From positions 1,736,001 to 1,800,000 of the forward strand of contig NZ_CVJQ01000001.1 of the NCBI RefSeq assembly GCF_001375595.1: 64,000 bases of DNA, written 5' to 3'. The translations under genes and the position numbers were made by a program. Below the pieces are notes generated by a model that saw nothing but the letters and a program-made list of their open reading frames with translations, was not told the DNA's origin and ran no database searches. Origin of the DNA: Phenylobacterium immobile (ATCC 35973) (GTDB taxonomy: Bacteria > Pseudomonadota > Alphaproteobacteria > Caulobacterales > Caulobacteraceae). This document shows positions 26,872-34,320 of the stretch, piece after piece (positions within the stretch are counted from its first letter, which is position 1; every line of letters begins with the position of its first letter).

Positions 26872-29829
26872 TCACGCGGCAAGTAGGGAGTTGACGGCGC
26901 GCAGCGGTCGCAAGGCGTCCGGATCGGGTTGATCTTCAACATTCCAGCTATAGTCACCGGTCAGCGAGATATGCTCCCAGCCCAATGGCGCGATGTGGCG
27001 TGCGATTTCGTCGGCTGTGCCGATGTCCGCCAGCGCCATTTCGAGATAGCGAGTGTTCCACAAGATGATGGCGGCGACGAGCAGGTTGAGGCCGGAGGCG
27101 CGATAGGTCTGGTTCTCGAACCGACGATCGCGCAGTTCGCCGAGCTGGTTGAAGAAGAGCGCGCGGGCGAGCGCGTTGCGGGCTTCGCCTTTGTTGAGGC
27201 CCGCCTGGGTGCGCCGGCGCAGGTCGATGTCGCGCAGCCAGTCGAGCATGAAAATGGAGCGTTCGAGGCGGCCCAGCTCGCGTAGTGCGAGGGCCAGTCC
27301 GTTCTGTCGCGGATAGGCGGACAAGCGGCGCAGCATTGCCGAAGCAGTGACGGTGCCGGTGCGGATCGACGTGGCGAACCGCAGCAGTTCGTCCCAATGC
27401 GCCGCGACATGACCCAATGCGATCGGTTCGGCCGTCATGCCGGCAAGCAAGGGGCCGGATTCTTGGCCGGGAAGGAGGTGTAAACGACGCTCCTTGATGT
27501 CGCGCAGGCGCGGCGCGAAGCGGTAGCCGAAGAAGGGCATGAGGCCGAACACATGGTCCGATGCCCCGCCCGTATCGGTGTAGTGCTCCTCGATCGTCAG
27601 GCCGGTCTGGTGATACAGCAAGCCATCCAGCACATAGGGCGCTTCGCCAGCGGTCGCCGCGATCACCCGACTTGCGAAGGGGTCATATCGATCCGAGACA
27701 TGGGTGTAGAAGGCAACGCCTGGTTCGTTGCCGCTGCGCGCGTTGATGTCGCCGATCGCGGCCCCACGGCCCCCGGCATGAAATTGCTGTCCGTCGCTCG
27801 ACGAAGTGGTGCCGTCTCCCCACAGCGCGGCGAGCGGCATGGCGCGATGGGCGTCGATCAGCCTTCCCAACGCTTCGCCATAGGCGGCTTCGCTGATGTG
27901 CCAGTCGTGAAGATGGGCGAGCTGACGCAGACTTGCGCCCCGGCAGGTTTCCGCCATGCGTGTGAGGCCGAGATTGATGCCATCGGCGAGGATGACCGTG
28001 AGCAGCGCATTGCGATCGTCGGCTTCCCGGCCCGAACGACGATGGATGAAGCATTCGCTGAACCCGGTCCAGGCATCGACCTCCAGCAGAAGATCGGTGA
28101 TCTTCACGCGCGGCAGTCGATCATAGGCGGCGCGACGGGCAATCTCGGTGGCGGGCGGTGTTGCCGCCTTCAGCGGCGAGATGATGAGACCGTTTTCGTC
28201 AAGCTTAACCTGGGGCAGCTCCCCTTGCCGTGCAAGGACCGTTACCTGCTCGATCGCCGTGTCGAGCCTGGTGCGCCGTTCCTCGATATGGCGCTCGAAA
28301 TCCGTTTCGATGGCGAGCGGCAACGGCCCCTTCTCGCGCAGCGCCGCAAAGGTCGCCGGCGGTATGAGATAGCTGTCGAAATCGCGAAACTGCCGGCTTC
28401 CCGCGACCCATATATCCCCGGCTCGCAACCGCTCGCGTAGTTGCGACAAGGCGCATAGTTCATAAGCGGCACGATCAACGATGCCATCCCGCAGGACGAA
28501 CGGGCGCCATGCGGGCGGCACAAAGCGTAGCGGCACGCGATCAGGCAAGCGCCGTTTGCCGGTCCGATATAGCTCCGCGATGATGGCCAGCGCTGACAGG
28601 AGCCCCTGAACCGCGCCGGCGCCGCGAAACTCGAAGGCGTTGAGAAAAGCGCCGACAAAGAGCTTCACCGTCCGATGCCGCTCGATCAATTCGGCGGTGC
28701 GATCGACGGTTTCCGGTCGCCCGAGCACTTCGGCCTGCTCGACGGCCACGGCGAAGTGCTGCCAGTCCAGCGCCTCGATCTGCGCCAGAGAATCCACGCC
28801 CTTGCTGCGCGCGTCGATGAGGAGGCGGCAAGACCCCGTGAGCGTCCGGAGGTGGCCTTGCAACTCGCGCACCGTCTTGAGGGCTTTGTCGCGGGTCCGG
28901 TTCTCGGCGCGGCGCGCCATGCTGCCCAACAGCTTGTCGAACATCGTCAGGGTGGCGTCGGTCAGGCTTTCCTCAAGCCGGATGCCGGTTGCCGCCAGCG
29001 TCGCATGGCGGCGCAGGGCATTGAGTTCGCCAAGGTGCTGGGGTGTGATGCGGCTGCCTTCGTCCGCCAGCCTGTCAAAAGTCAAAGCCGGGATCATGTC
29101 GGCACGGGCGCGATCGAGGCCCAGCGCGCGGATATAGGCGAGCCGTTCGATCAGGCGCAGGATGTTGCGCGCTGCCGGCGATTGTGGCGCATTGCGCATC
29201 CAGGATAGCCATGTCGCGACCTGCCCCGGTCGTCGGGCCAGCAAATCGTCCAGGCCCTGAAGGGTGTCAGGCAGCAGGCCATTCGTGAGCACTTCATAGG
29301 TAAGCTGTTCGGCTTGCTGGCGCGCCCGCCGCAGCACCGCTTCGAGAATCGACGGAGAAGGCAGGAGGATCTGCAGGCGCCGGAGTTCATCGACGATGAC
29401 GTCTGCCATCTGGCCGGGGTGTATGATGGTCTGCGCGATTGGGACCGAGAAGGCGACAACTTCACGGAAAGCGTTGCGGTCAAAAATCCTGAACCCGTGC
29501 GATCGTCGGATTTCGACGAGATGCTCGCGACGGGTCTGGTCCCGATGGGCATAATCCGCGAAGGCTGCCGGCGCGACGCCGAGTTGCTGCGCCACATAGG
29601 CGAGCACAGGAGCGGGCGGGACTTCGCCCGCTTCCAGCGCACGGCCAGGCCATCTCATATATAGCATGAGCATCGCATAGCCGAGCCGGGTGGCATCGCC
29701 GCGACGGCGGCCGACAATTTCCAGGTCGTCGCTGGTCAGCGTATAATGACGCGCGATCTCGCGCTCATCGAGCGGCGCGCCATAATGCCTCGCCCAGATT
29801 TCCAGGCTCACCAGTCGCCGTCTCGCCAA
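26872..29829 (-). CDS. tnpA: Tn3-family transposase
   Basis: DDE transposase that carries out replicative transposition. The 985-residue product is of normal length and unbroken. The N-terminal region (LVSLEIWARHYGAPLDEREI, then DLEIVGRRRGDATRLGYAML) is the DUF4158 end-binding domain. The catalytic region starts with LWGDGTTSSSDGQQF, carrying the first Asp, and continues with HVFGLMPFFGYRFAPRLRDI; the C-terminus has ALFFNQLGELRDRRFENQTY. The start is TTG with AAGGAGATG upstream. It ends 13 bases inside the left repeat. Confidence 0.96.
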   Translation of the reverse strand: MARRRLVSLEIWARHYGAPLDEREIARHYTLTSDDLEIVGRRRGDATRLGYAMLMLYMRWPGRALEAGEVPPAPVLAYVAQQLGVAPAAFADYAHRDQTRREHLVEIRRSHGFRIFDRNAFREVVAFSVPIAQTIIHPGQMADVIVDELRRLQILLPSPSILEAVLRRARQQAEQLTYEVLTNGLLPDTLQGLDDLLARRPGQVATWLSWMRNAPQSPAARNILRLIERLAYIRALGLDRARADMIPALTFDRLADEGSRITPQHLGELNALRRHATLAATGIRLEESLTDATLTMFDKLLGSMARRAENRTRDKALKTVRELQGHLRTLTGSCRLLIDARSKGVDSLAQIEALDWQHFAVAVEQAEVLGRPETVDRTAELIERHRTVKLFVGAFLNAFEFRGAGAVQGLLSALAIIAELYRTGKRRLPDRVPLRFVPPAWRPFVLRDGIVDRAAYELCALSQLRERLRAGDIWVAGSRQFRDFDSYLIPPATFAALREKGPLPLAIETDFERHIEERRTRLDTAIEQVTVLARQGELPQVKLDENGLIISPLKAATPPATEIARRAAYDRLPRVKITDLLLEVDAWTGFSECFIHRRSGREADDRNALLTVILADGINLGLTRMAETCRGASLRQLAHLHDWHISEAAYGEALGRLIDAHRAMPLAALWGDGTTSSSDGQQFHAGGRGAAIGDINARSGNEPGVAFYTHVSDRYDPFASRVIAATAGEAPYVLDGLLYHQTGLTIEEHYTDTGGASDHVFGLMPFFGYRFAPRLRDIKERRLHLLPGQESGPLLAGMTAEPIALGHVAAHWDELLRFATSIRTGTVTASAMLRRLSAYPRQNGLALALRELGRLERSIFMLDWLRDIDLRRRTQAGLNKGEARNALARALFFNQLGELRDRRFENQTYRASGLNLLVAAIILWNTRYLEMALADIGTADEIARHIAPLGWEHISLTGDYSWNVEDQPDPDALRPLRAVNSLLAA

Positions 29830-29849
29830 GCATCATCTCCTTCGCTTTG

Positions 29850-29955
29850 CGTGTCCGTCAGACGGTCCTCTGGCGGCCAACAGGAATATGTCCGTTAACT
29901 CTGGACCTGTAACGGCGATTCGGACAAGATCGCATAATGACGGGAAAACGGACAG
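29850..29955. promoter_or_regulatory. Predicted res site and divergent tnpA/tnpR control region
   Basis: The gap between the divergent tnpA and tnpR genes holds TGTCCG at 29852 and 29889 and the reverse form CGGACA at 29921 and 29949. Paired TGTCCG...CGGACA sites are what a Tn3-type resolvase binds. The same region must hold promoters for both genes, so TnpR would repress both by binding here. Confidence 0.55.
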
Positions 29956-29968
29956 GATCGGGCATCAT

Positions 29969-30520
29969 GTGGCGCTGATCGGCTATGCGCGCGTCTCGAC
30001 CGCAGACCAGAAGCTGTCGCTCCAGCTTGACGCGCTGAACACTGCCGGGTGCGACCGTATATTCGACGATCACGCATCCGGGGCAAAAGCCGATCGGCCT
30101 GGCCTAACCGAAGCGCTCGCCTATTTGCGCCCCGGCGACACGCTGGTGGTCTGGAAACTCGACCGCCTCGGCCGCTCGATGAGCCACCTGATCGAGAAGG
30201 TCGGCGAGCTTGCGGCGCGCGGCATCGGGTTCCGCTCACTCACCGAGAATATCGACACCACCACTTCGGGCGGCATGCTGGTGTTCAACATCTTCGGCTC
30301 GCTGGCCCAATTCGAGCGTGACCTGATCCGTGAACGCACTCATGCCGGCCTCAAGGCCGCACGCGAGCGGGGCAACAAGGGTGGTCGCCGGCCTGTCGTT
30401 ACCCCCGACAAACTACGTAAAGCGCGGGCGCATATCGCAGCGGGCCTCACTGTTCGTGAGGCGGCGGCCCGGCTCAAGATCGGCAAAACCGCCCTATACA
30501 AGGCTCTGGAAAACGCGTGA
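29969..30520 (+). CDS. tnpR: Serine resolvase of the Tn3-family element
   Basis: Site-specific serine recombinase that resolves the transposition cointegrate. From GTG 29969 the product is about 183 residues. It has ALIGYARVSTADQ with Ser10 as nucleophile, VVWKLDRLGRSMSHL, FNIFGSLAQFERDLIRERT and a C-terminal helix-turn-helix ending ARLKIGKTALYKALENA. An in-frame start at 29888 would add 27 residues that lie in the presumed res region, so the GTG is preferred. The SDR gene overlaps its stop by four bases. Confidence 0.93.
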   Translation: MALIGYARVSTADQKLSLQLDALNTAGCDRIFDDHASGAKADRPGLTEALAYLRPGDTLVVWKLDRLGRSMSHLIEKVGELAARGIGFRSLTENIDTTTSGGMLVFNIFGSLAQFERDLIRERTHAGLKAARERGNKGGRRPVVTPDKLRKARAHIAAGLTVREAAARLKIGKTALYKALENA

Positions 30521-31302
30521 AACCGCTGGCGATCAAGAACTCGTGGGTGCTGGTCACAGGGGCTTCGACCGGTTTGGGCAGAGCGTCCGCCCTCCGCTTG
30601 GCGGCATCGTACCAGGCCAAGCCCCTGATTGTTGGACGAAGGCTCGACAACTTGCGGGAGCTACAGACCGAAATTGACGAGCGGTTCAATGTGCCGTGCG
30701 AGATTATAGTGGCTGATCAACGTGAAATCGAGGGCAGGGAGAAAATCGCGGCTAAGGTTGCAGAATTGCAAGTAACAGCCGCTTTGTTGGTTGCCGGAAT
30801 GACGAGCGTTGGTTCATTTGATGCAGGCCGTGCCGACACTTATGCCGAGGTAATTGAAACAAACATACTCGGTTTCACGGATTTGCTGGCTCGCCTGATT
30901 GCGATTTTCAGGGAGCAGCCGTTTGAATCCTCAGTAATCGCCGTGTCGAGCCTGGCGGGCGAAACATCCGTGCCCTTCCAAGCGGTCTACGGCGCGTCGA
31001 AAGCCTATGTGAGCACCCTCATGCGAGCGCTTTCCGTGGAGCTTGCCGGGACGGGAGTGAGTGTTGGATCTTTTGCACCCGGTGGAATCGACACAGACAT
31101 GGCTGCCCTCAGCGATTTGAAGTGGGGGAGGTTGGGTTTGATGGACGTTGACCGGTGCGCGGCCCATGCAGTCCACGCTCTGGTTTATCGGCAATCCTTC
31201 GCCATACCGGGGATGGGCAACCAGCTCACATATTTGGCGAGCAGGGTTCTACCTCGATCGTTGGTCAATCGGATTGCCGCCCTCCCATATCGGCGCCCGT
31301 AG
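30517..31302 (+). CDS. SDR-family oxidoreductase, transposon passenger
   Basis: Short-chain dehydrogenase of 261 residues using NAD(P). It has the cofactor loop VLVTGASTGLGRAS (about 11-24), a Ser in AVSSLAGE and the catalytic pair in VYGASKAYVSTLMRAL (Tyr-x3-Lys). The substrate is unknown. The GTG overlaps the tnpR stop, so it would be translated with the resolvase. GC content is visibly lower than in the host genes and in tnpA, which suggests a separate origin. Metabolic passengers are less common than resistance genes in Tn3-family elements. Confidence 0.9.
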   Translation: MKPLAIKNSWVLVTGASTGLGRASALRLAASYQAKPLIVGRRLDNLRELQTEIDERFNVPCEIIVADQREIEGREKIAAKVAELQVTAALLVAGMTSVGSFDAGRADTYAEVIETNILGFTDLLARLIAIFREQPFESSVIAVSSLAGETSVPFQAVYGASKAYVSTLMRALSVELAGTGVSVGSFAPGGIDTDMAALSDLKWGRLGLMDVDRCAAHAVHALVYRQSFAIPGMGNQLTYLASRVLPRSLVNRIAALPYRRP

Positions 31303-31367
31303 GGCGGCACCACATAAAAGGGGCAGGAAAGCCTGCGAATAGCATCTGCTGGCATCGTACCGGATTT

Positions 31368-31412
31368 GTTCGCCCTTAGCGTGCAGATACGTCACTTTCG
31401 TGTAGTCACCCC
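31368..31412 (-). repeat. Right terminal inverted repeat of Tn3-family element
   Basis: Read from 31412 leftward it begins GGGGTGACTACACGAAAG and matches the left repeat over 45 bases with two mismatches. The inner end carries CTAAGGGCG, close to the TAAG ending of classical Tn3 repeats. Confidence 0.93.
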
Positions 31413-31417
31413 AGGTA
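31413..31417. repeat. Target-site duplication, right copy (AGGTA)
   Basis: AGGTA, identical to 26810-26814. It restores the patatin reading frame when one copy and the transposon are removed. Confidence 0.93.
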
Positions 31418-31558
31418 CAGCTGGTCGGCCGGGTCGCCCGTCGAATAGAGCGTCTGCCCGCCCGCCAGGGCGAACCAGGTCAGCTCAGCCTGGATGTCCT
31501 TACGCCGGAACAGCCGCTTGAGCGCCGAATCGTCAGGAATCTCAGGATGGTCGTCCAC
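31413..31558 (-). pseudogene. 5' fragment of the split cyclic-nucleotide-binding/patatin gene
   Basis: Starts at GTG 31558 (VDDHPEIPDDSALKRLFRRK) with an in-frame TAG three codons upstream. It runs through the beginning of the cyclic-nucleotide-binding domain (WFALAGGQTLYSTGDPADQL) and stops making sense at the transposon end after codon 48. The frame resumes at 26814 with YLLCAGRLGVFRRDEGQ. Any transcript from here would now end in the transposon. Confidence 0.9.
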
Positions 31559-31651
31559 CCGGCGACCCTAAACGGCGTCGGCGGGATTTTGAACTGGACC
31601 GCGGCTCGCTGGTCCAGTCTCTTGCAGGCGGCGGCGTAGGAGACGTGACCA

Positions 31652-32488
31652 ATGAGCAACCCAATCGTCGATCCTCTGGTGGTCGAGCCCGACACCGCCG
31701 ACAGCGAACTGCTGCGCATCGAGGCGACCCATGACGGCGCAGTGACCCTGACGCTGAAGCGGCCGGCCCGGCGGAACGCGCTGAACGCAGCGCTCATAGC
31801 GGCCTTGACCGACGCCTTCGAAACCTTGCGCGGCGCGGAACACGTCCGCGTCGTGTTTCTGGCCGGGGAGGGCGCGGTCTTCTGCGCCGGCGGCGACCTC
31901 GAATGGATGCGCGCCGGCCTCGACATGTCGGAGTCCGACAACCGCGACGACGCGCTCACCCTCGGCCGCATGCTTCAGGCCCTCTATGAGCTGCCGCAGC
32001 TCACCGTGACTCTGCTGCACGGCGCAGCCTATGGCGGCGGGGCGGGACTGGCCTGCGCCTGCGACGTCGCCATCGCCACGGCTGACACCAAGCTGTGCTT
32101 CTCGGAGGTGCGCCTCGGCTTGATTCCGGCGACGATCAGCCCCTATGTCGTGGAGGCCATCGGCGCCCGCGCCGCCCGGCGCCTGTTCGCCACCGCAGAA
32201 GTCTTCGACGCCGAGACCGCCCACCGCCTGGGCCTGGTGACCGAAGTGGTCCCCGACGCCGCCGCCCTGGGCGCGGCGGCCCAGCGCATCGCCACGGCCC
32301 AGCGCGAGAACGCCCCCTCCGCCGTCGCCGAGGCCAAGGCTGAGGTCTCCGCCGTCGCCGGCCGGCGCATCGACCACCATCTTGTTGAAGAGACCTCGCG
32401 CAAGATCGCCAGGGCTCGCGTCAGCGTCGACGGCCAGGAGGGCGTCCGCGCGTTTCTGGAGAGGCGGAAGCCCAGTTGGGCGCTGTAA
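31652..32488 (+). CDS. Enoyl-CoA hydratase, methylglutaconyl-CoA hydratase-like
   Basis: Crotonase-fold enzyme of 278 residues, probably step four of leucine breakdown. It has LKRPARRNALNAALIAALTD, the oxyanion motif VFCAGGDLEWMRAG, HGAAYGGGAGLACACDVAIA and EVRLGLIPATISPYVVEAIG. The ISPYV segment and the DLEWM motif are typical of LiuC-type methylglutaconyl-CoA hydratases. Isovaleryl-CoA dehydrogenase is about 9 kb away, 4.6 kb of which is the transposon, so the two were closer before the insertion. Confidence 0.88.
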   Translation: MSNPIVDPLVVEPDTADSELLRIEATHDGAVTLTLKRPARRNALNAALIAALTDAFETLRGAEHVRVVFLAGEGAVFCAGGDLEWMRAGLDMSESDNRDDALTLGRMLQALYELPQLTVTLLHGAAYGGGAGLACACDVAIATADTKLCFSEVRLGLIPATISPYVVEAIGARAARRLFATAEVFDAETAHRLGLVTEVVPDAAALGAAAQRIATAQRENAPSAVAEAKAEVSAVAGRRIDHHLVEETSRKIARARVSVDGQEGVRAFLERRKPSWAL

Positions 32489-32535
32489 GGCGCAGCCCCT
32501 AGACGCGTCTGGCGACCCGGCCTAACCAGGGGCCC

Positions 32536-32946
32536 ATGCCCTTGCACATGATCAAGCTCTGCGTCGGCTGCGACACGGTTGAGGATCTCGTGGCCTGGAA
32601 GGCCGCGGAGGCCGGCGGCAAGCGGCCCTGGACCATGCAGACCCGCCAGACGCCCAAGCGCGCGCCGGAGATGGTCGACGGCGGCTCCCTCTATCGCGTC
32701 TTCAAGGGCGCGATCCTCTGCCGCCAGACGATCACCGACATCAAGACCGTCGGCGAAGGGCCCAACAGCCGCTGCATCGTCACGCTGGACCCTGAGCTGA
32801 TCCTGGTCGCCCCCACCCCCCGCCGCGCCTTCCAGGGCTGGCGTTACCTCACCGAGACCGACGCCCCGCCCGACCTCGGCGTCGACGGCTTCGGCGACGC
32901 CCCGCCGGAACTGGCGCGGCAGCTGCGGGAAATCGGTGCCTGGTGA
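32536..32946 (+). CDS. DUF1489 family protein
   Basis: The 136-residue product begins MPLHMIKLCVGCDTVEDLVA and contains TRQTPKRAPEMVDGGSLYRV, IKGVI-like FKGAILCRQTITDI, and APTPRRAFQGWRYLTETDAP, which are the conserved blocks of DUF1489, an alphaproteobacterial family of unknown function. It lies 47 bases after the hydratase gene and overlaps the next ORF by four bases. Confidence 0.88.
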   Translation: MPLHMIKLCVGCDTVEDLVAWKAAEAGGKRPWTMQTRQTPKRAPEMVDGGSLYRVFKGAILCRQTITDIKTVGEGPNSRCIVTLDPELILVAPTPRRAFQGWRYLTETDAPPDLGVDGFGDAPPELARQLREIGAW

Positions 32947-33659
32947 GCGGAGCTCAGCGTGAAGCTATGAACTATTGGCAATCGGTCGTTGCGATTGTTG
33001 GTGCGATATTCCTTGGTTTGGCCGTCTTCTGGCGGCCGGCAGTTCCGCCGGTGACAACAAGCGCCGATTTCGCTGCCTGGGTGCAGGCTTGGGGAAGCGT
33101 TGCAGCGATCATCGGCACCGCAGCGCTTGGCTTCTGGCTGCAGAGGCGAGACCGCGAATTTGCCCAACAGATGCTTGTCGCCAGCCGCGACCAGCAGAGA
33201 GTTGAATTAGAGCGCCGACAATTGTTGGCCTTGCATACGCTGCTCAAGGACTCCTGCAATCACCTTCGCCTATCGATCAGGAAGCCAGCGGAGTGGCTTG
33301 TTCCCTCCGCACCTCGCGTGGCGGCGAATGATCAGGCGATTATGGATTTGCCGATCGGAGACTTTCAGGAATGGTCTACTGCGAGCTTTATGGTGACGGT
33401 GCGGGCCATACACGGGCCCGTTTGCACGATGCTTTCCACGGCGGCTTCCCAGAACAATATCGCACTCACTCGAAGTAAGGAGTTCCGTGCTGCGCACCTC
33501 CGTATGTTGGCGCTTGCGCAGACCACTGTCGACATCAGGGAATGTGTCGACTCCGGACGGCCCTTGATTGATGCGAACGCCTGTTACAACAGCTACCTGC
33601 AAGACTCGATGAGCGCAAAGCGGCGGGCCCCGAGCGCGTTTGGGACCAGCGTGGAATGA
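32943..33659 (+). CDS. Hypothetical membrane-anchored protein, lower GC
   Basis: Unrecognised. From GTG 32943 (or ATG 32967, which gives a cleaner end MNYWQSVVAIVGAIFLGLAV) it has two N-terminal helices, about 11-30 and 46-65, followed by a cytoplasmic region with a likely coiled coil (RRDREFAQQMLVASRDQQRV) and an alpha-helical remainder. The layout resembles small membrane-anchored orphan proteins found in accessory DNA. Codon use is less GC-rich than in the genes around it, which suggests acquisition. The GTG overlaps the DUF1489 stop. Confidence 0.7.
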   Translation: MSGAQREAMNYWQSVVAIVGAIFLGLAVFWRPAVPPVTTSADFAAWVQAWGSVAAIIGTAALGFWLQRRDREFAQQMLVASRDQQRVELERRQLLALHTLLKDSCNHLRLSIRKPAEWLVPSAPRVAANDQAIMDLPIGDFQEWSTASFMVTVRAIHGPVCTMLSTAASQNNIALTRSKEFRAAHLRMLALAQTTVDIRECVDSGRPLIDANACYNSYLQDSMSAKRRAPSAFGTSVE

Positions 33660-33679
33660 TACCGAGTGAACTTATTAGG

Positions 33680-33709
33680 TTGACGACCTAGGCCTAAATG
33701 TTCTACATT
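33680..33709 (+). promoter_or_regulatory. Predicted promoter overlapping an SOS box
   Basis: TTGACG (33680-33685), an 18-base spacer and TACATT (33704-33709). Transcription would start within about eight bases, at or next to the ATG at 33717, so the message may be leaderless. No Shine-Dalgarno is seen. Confidence 0.45.
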
Positions 33710-33714
33710 TGTTC
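33700..33714 (+). promoter_or_regulatory. LexA-type SOS box (GTTC-N7-GTTC)
   Basis: GTTCTACATTTGTTC is an exact match to the alphaproteobacterial LexA operator GTTC-N7-GTTC described for Caulobacter. It covers the predicted -10 element and ends two bases before the start codon, an ideal position for repression. Confidence 0.65.
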
Positions 33715-33716
33715 TC

Positions 33717-34235
33717 ATGTCGAACGCCCGCCGCGAGCATCACAAACAGATCGTCGCCGAACTGGCCGACACCGCCATGGCGCTCGCCCGCAGCATTGCT
33801 GAGAAGGCCCTTGCGGCTGAAAGCGTCGAGCAGACGATCGAACTGACCCAGGCCTATGAGCGCGTCGCCCGCTCGGTGCGCCTGTCCATCGACCTCTGTG
33901 AAAAGCTCGATCGTCACGACCGTGACGACGCCCGCGCCGCGCGCGCCGATCGCTATGTCGGCTTTTCCGTCCACGGCGCGGCCCGCCAGCGTCAGCACGA
34001 CGACCGCATCGAGGCCGTCCGCGCTGCGGTCCGCCGCTCCATCGAACAGGAATGCGAAGGCGAGGACAGCGACGCCTTCGAGGCCGCCCTCGACCTCGCC
34101 CTCGCGGAAGCCGCCCTCAACGACGGTTTTGACAGCATCTCGGCTGTCCAATGGACCGCCGTCCTGCGCCAGAAGCTTGGCCTTCCCGAACACCTGACCC
34201 TGGACGTCCCCGACCCCAGGCCCACGCCGTCCTGA
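33717..34235 (+). CDS. Hypothetical protein under probable SOS control
   Basis: Unrecognised 172-residue soluble protein, charged and predicted almost wholly helical. The N-terminal half (HHKQIVAELADTAMALARSI, QTIELTQAYERVARSVRLSI) looks like paired long helices. The C-terminal part has acidic EQECEGEDSDAFEAALDLAL and ends LGLPEHLTLDVPDPRPTPS. No catalytic motif or DNA-binding fold is obvious. An exact GTTC-N7-GTTC box overlaps its promoter, so induction by DNA damage is likely. It converges with panC. Confidence 0.75.
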   Translation: MSNARREHHKQIVAELADTAMALARSIAEKALAAESVEQTIELTQAYERVARSVRLSIDLCEKLDRHDRDDARAARADRYVGFSVHGAARQRQHDDRIEAVRAAVRRSIEQECEGEDSDAFEAALDLALAEAALNDGFDSISAVQWTAVLRQKLGLPEHLTLDVPDPRPTPS

Positions 34236-34240
34236 CCCCG

Positions 34241-34266
34241 CTTATCCCGGCGAAAGCCGGGGCCCA
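34241..34266. repeat. Palindromic hairpin between convergent genes
   Basis: CCCGGC-GAAA-GCCGGG (34246-34261) within CTTATCCCGGCGAAAGCCGG. It resembles the common alphaproteobacterial intergenic palindrome also seen at 56981-57114 and could serve as a terminator for the convergent genes. Confidence 0.45.
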
Positions 34267-34320
34267 AGCTGAGGGCCGGAACCGCCGATCCTTGGTCGTC
34301 CTCTTCGGGACCTGCGCCGC

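Larger units (their letters stand above)
26815..31412. mobile_element. Tn3-family transposon, 4598 bp, apparently intact
   Basis: Bounded by 45-bp terminal inverted repeats starting GGGGTGACTACACG and by a 5-bp AGGTA duplication. It encodes tnpA reading toward the left end, a divergent tnpR, a res-like region between them, and an SDR oxidoreductase passenger coupled to tnpR and reaching almost to the right end. No resistance gene is present. Its GC content is lower than that of the host, most clearly in the passenger. All parts needed for replicative transposition and resolution look complete. It split a cNMP-binding/patatin gene at codon 48. Confidence 0.95.
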
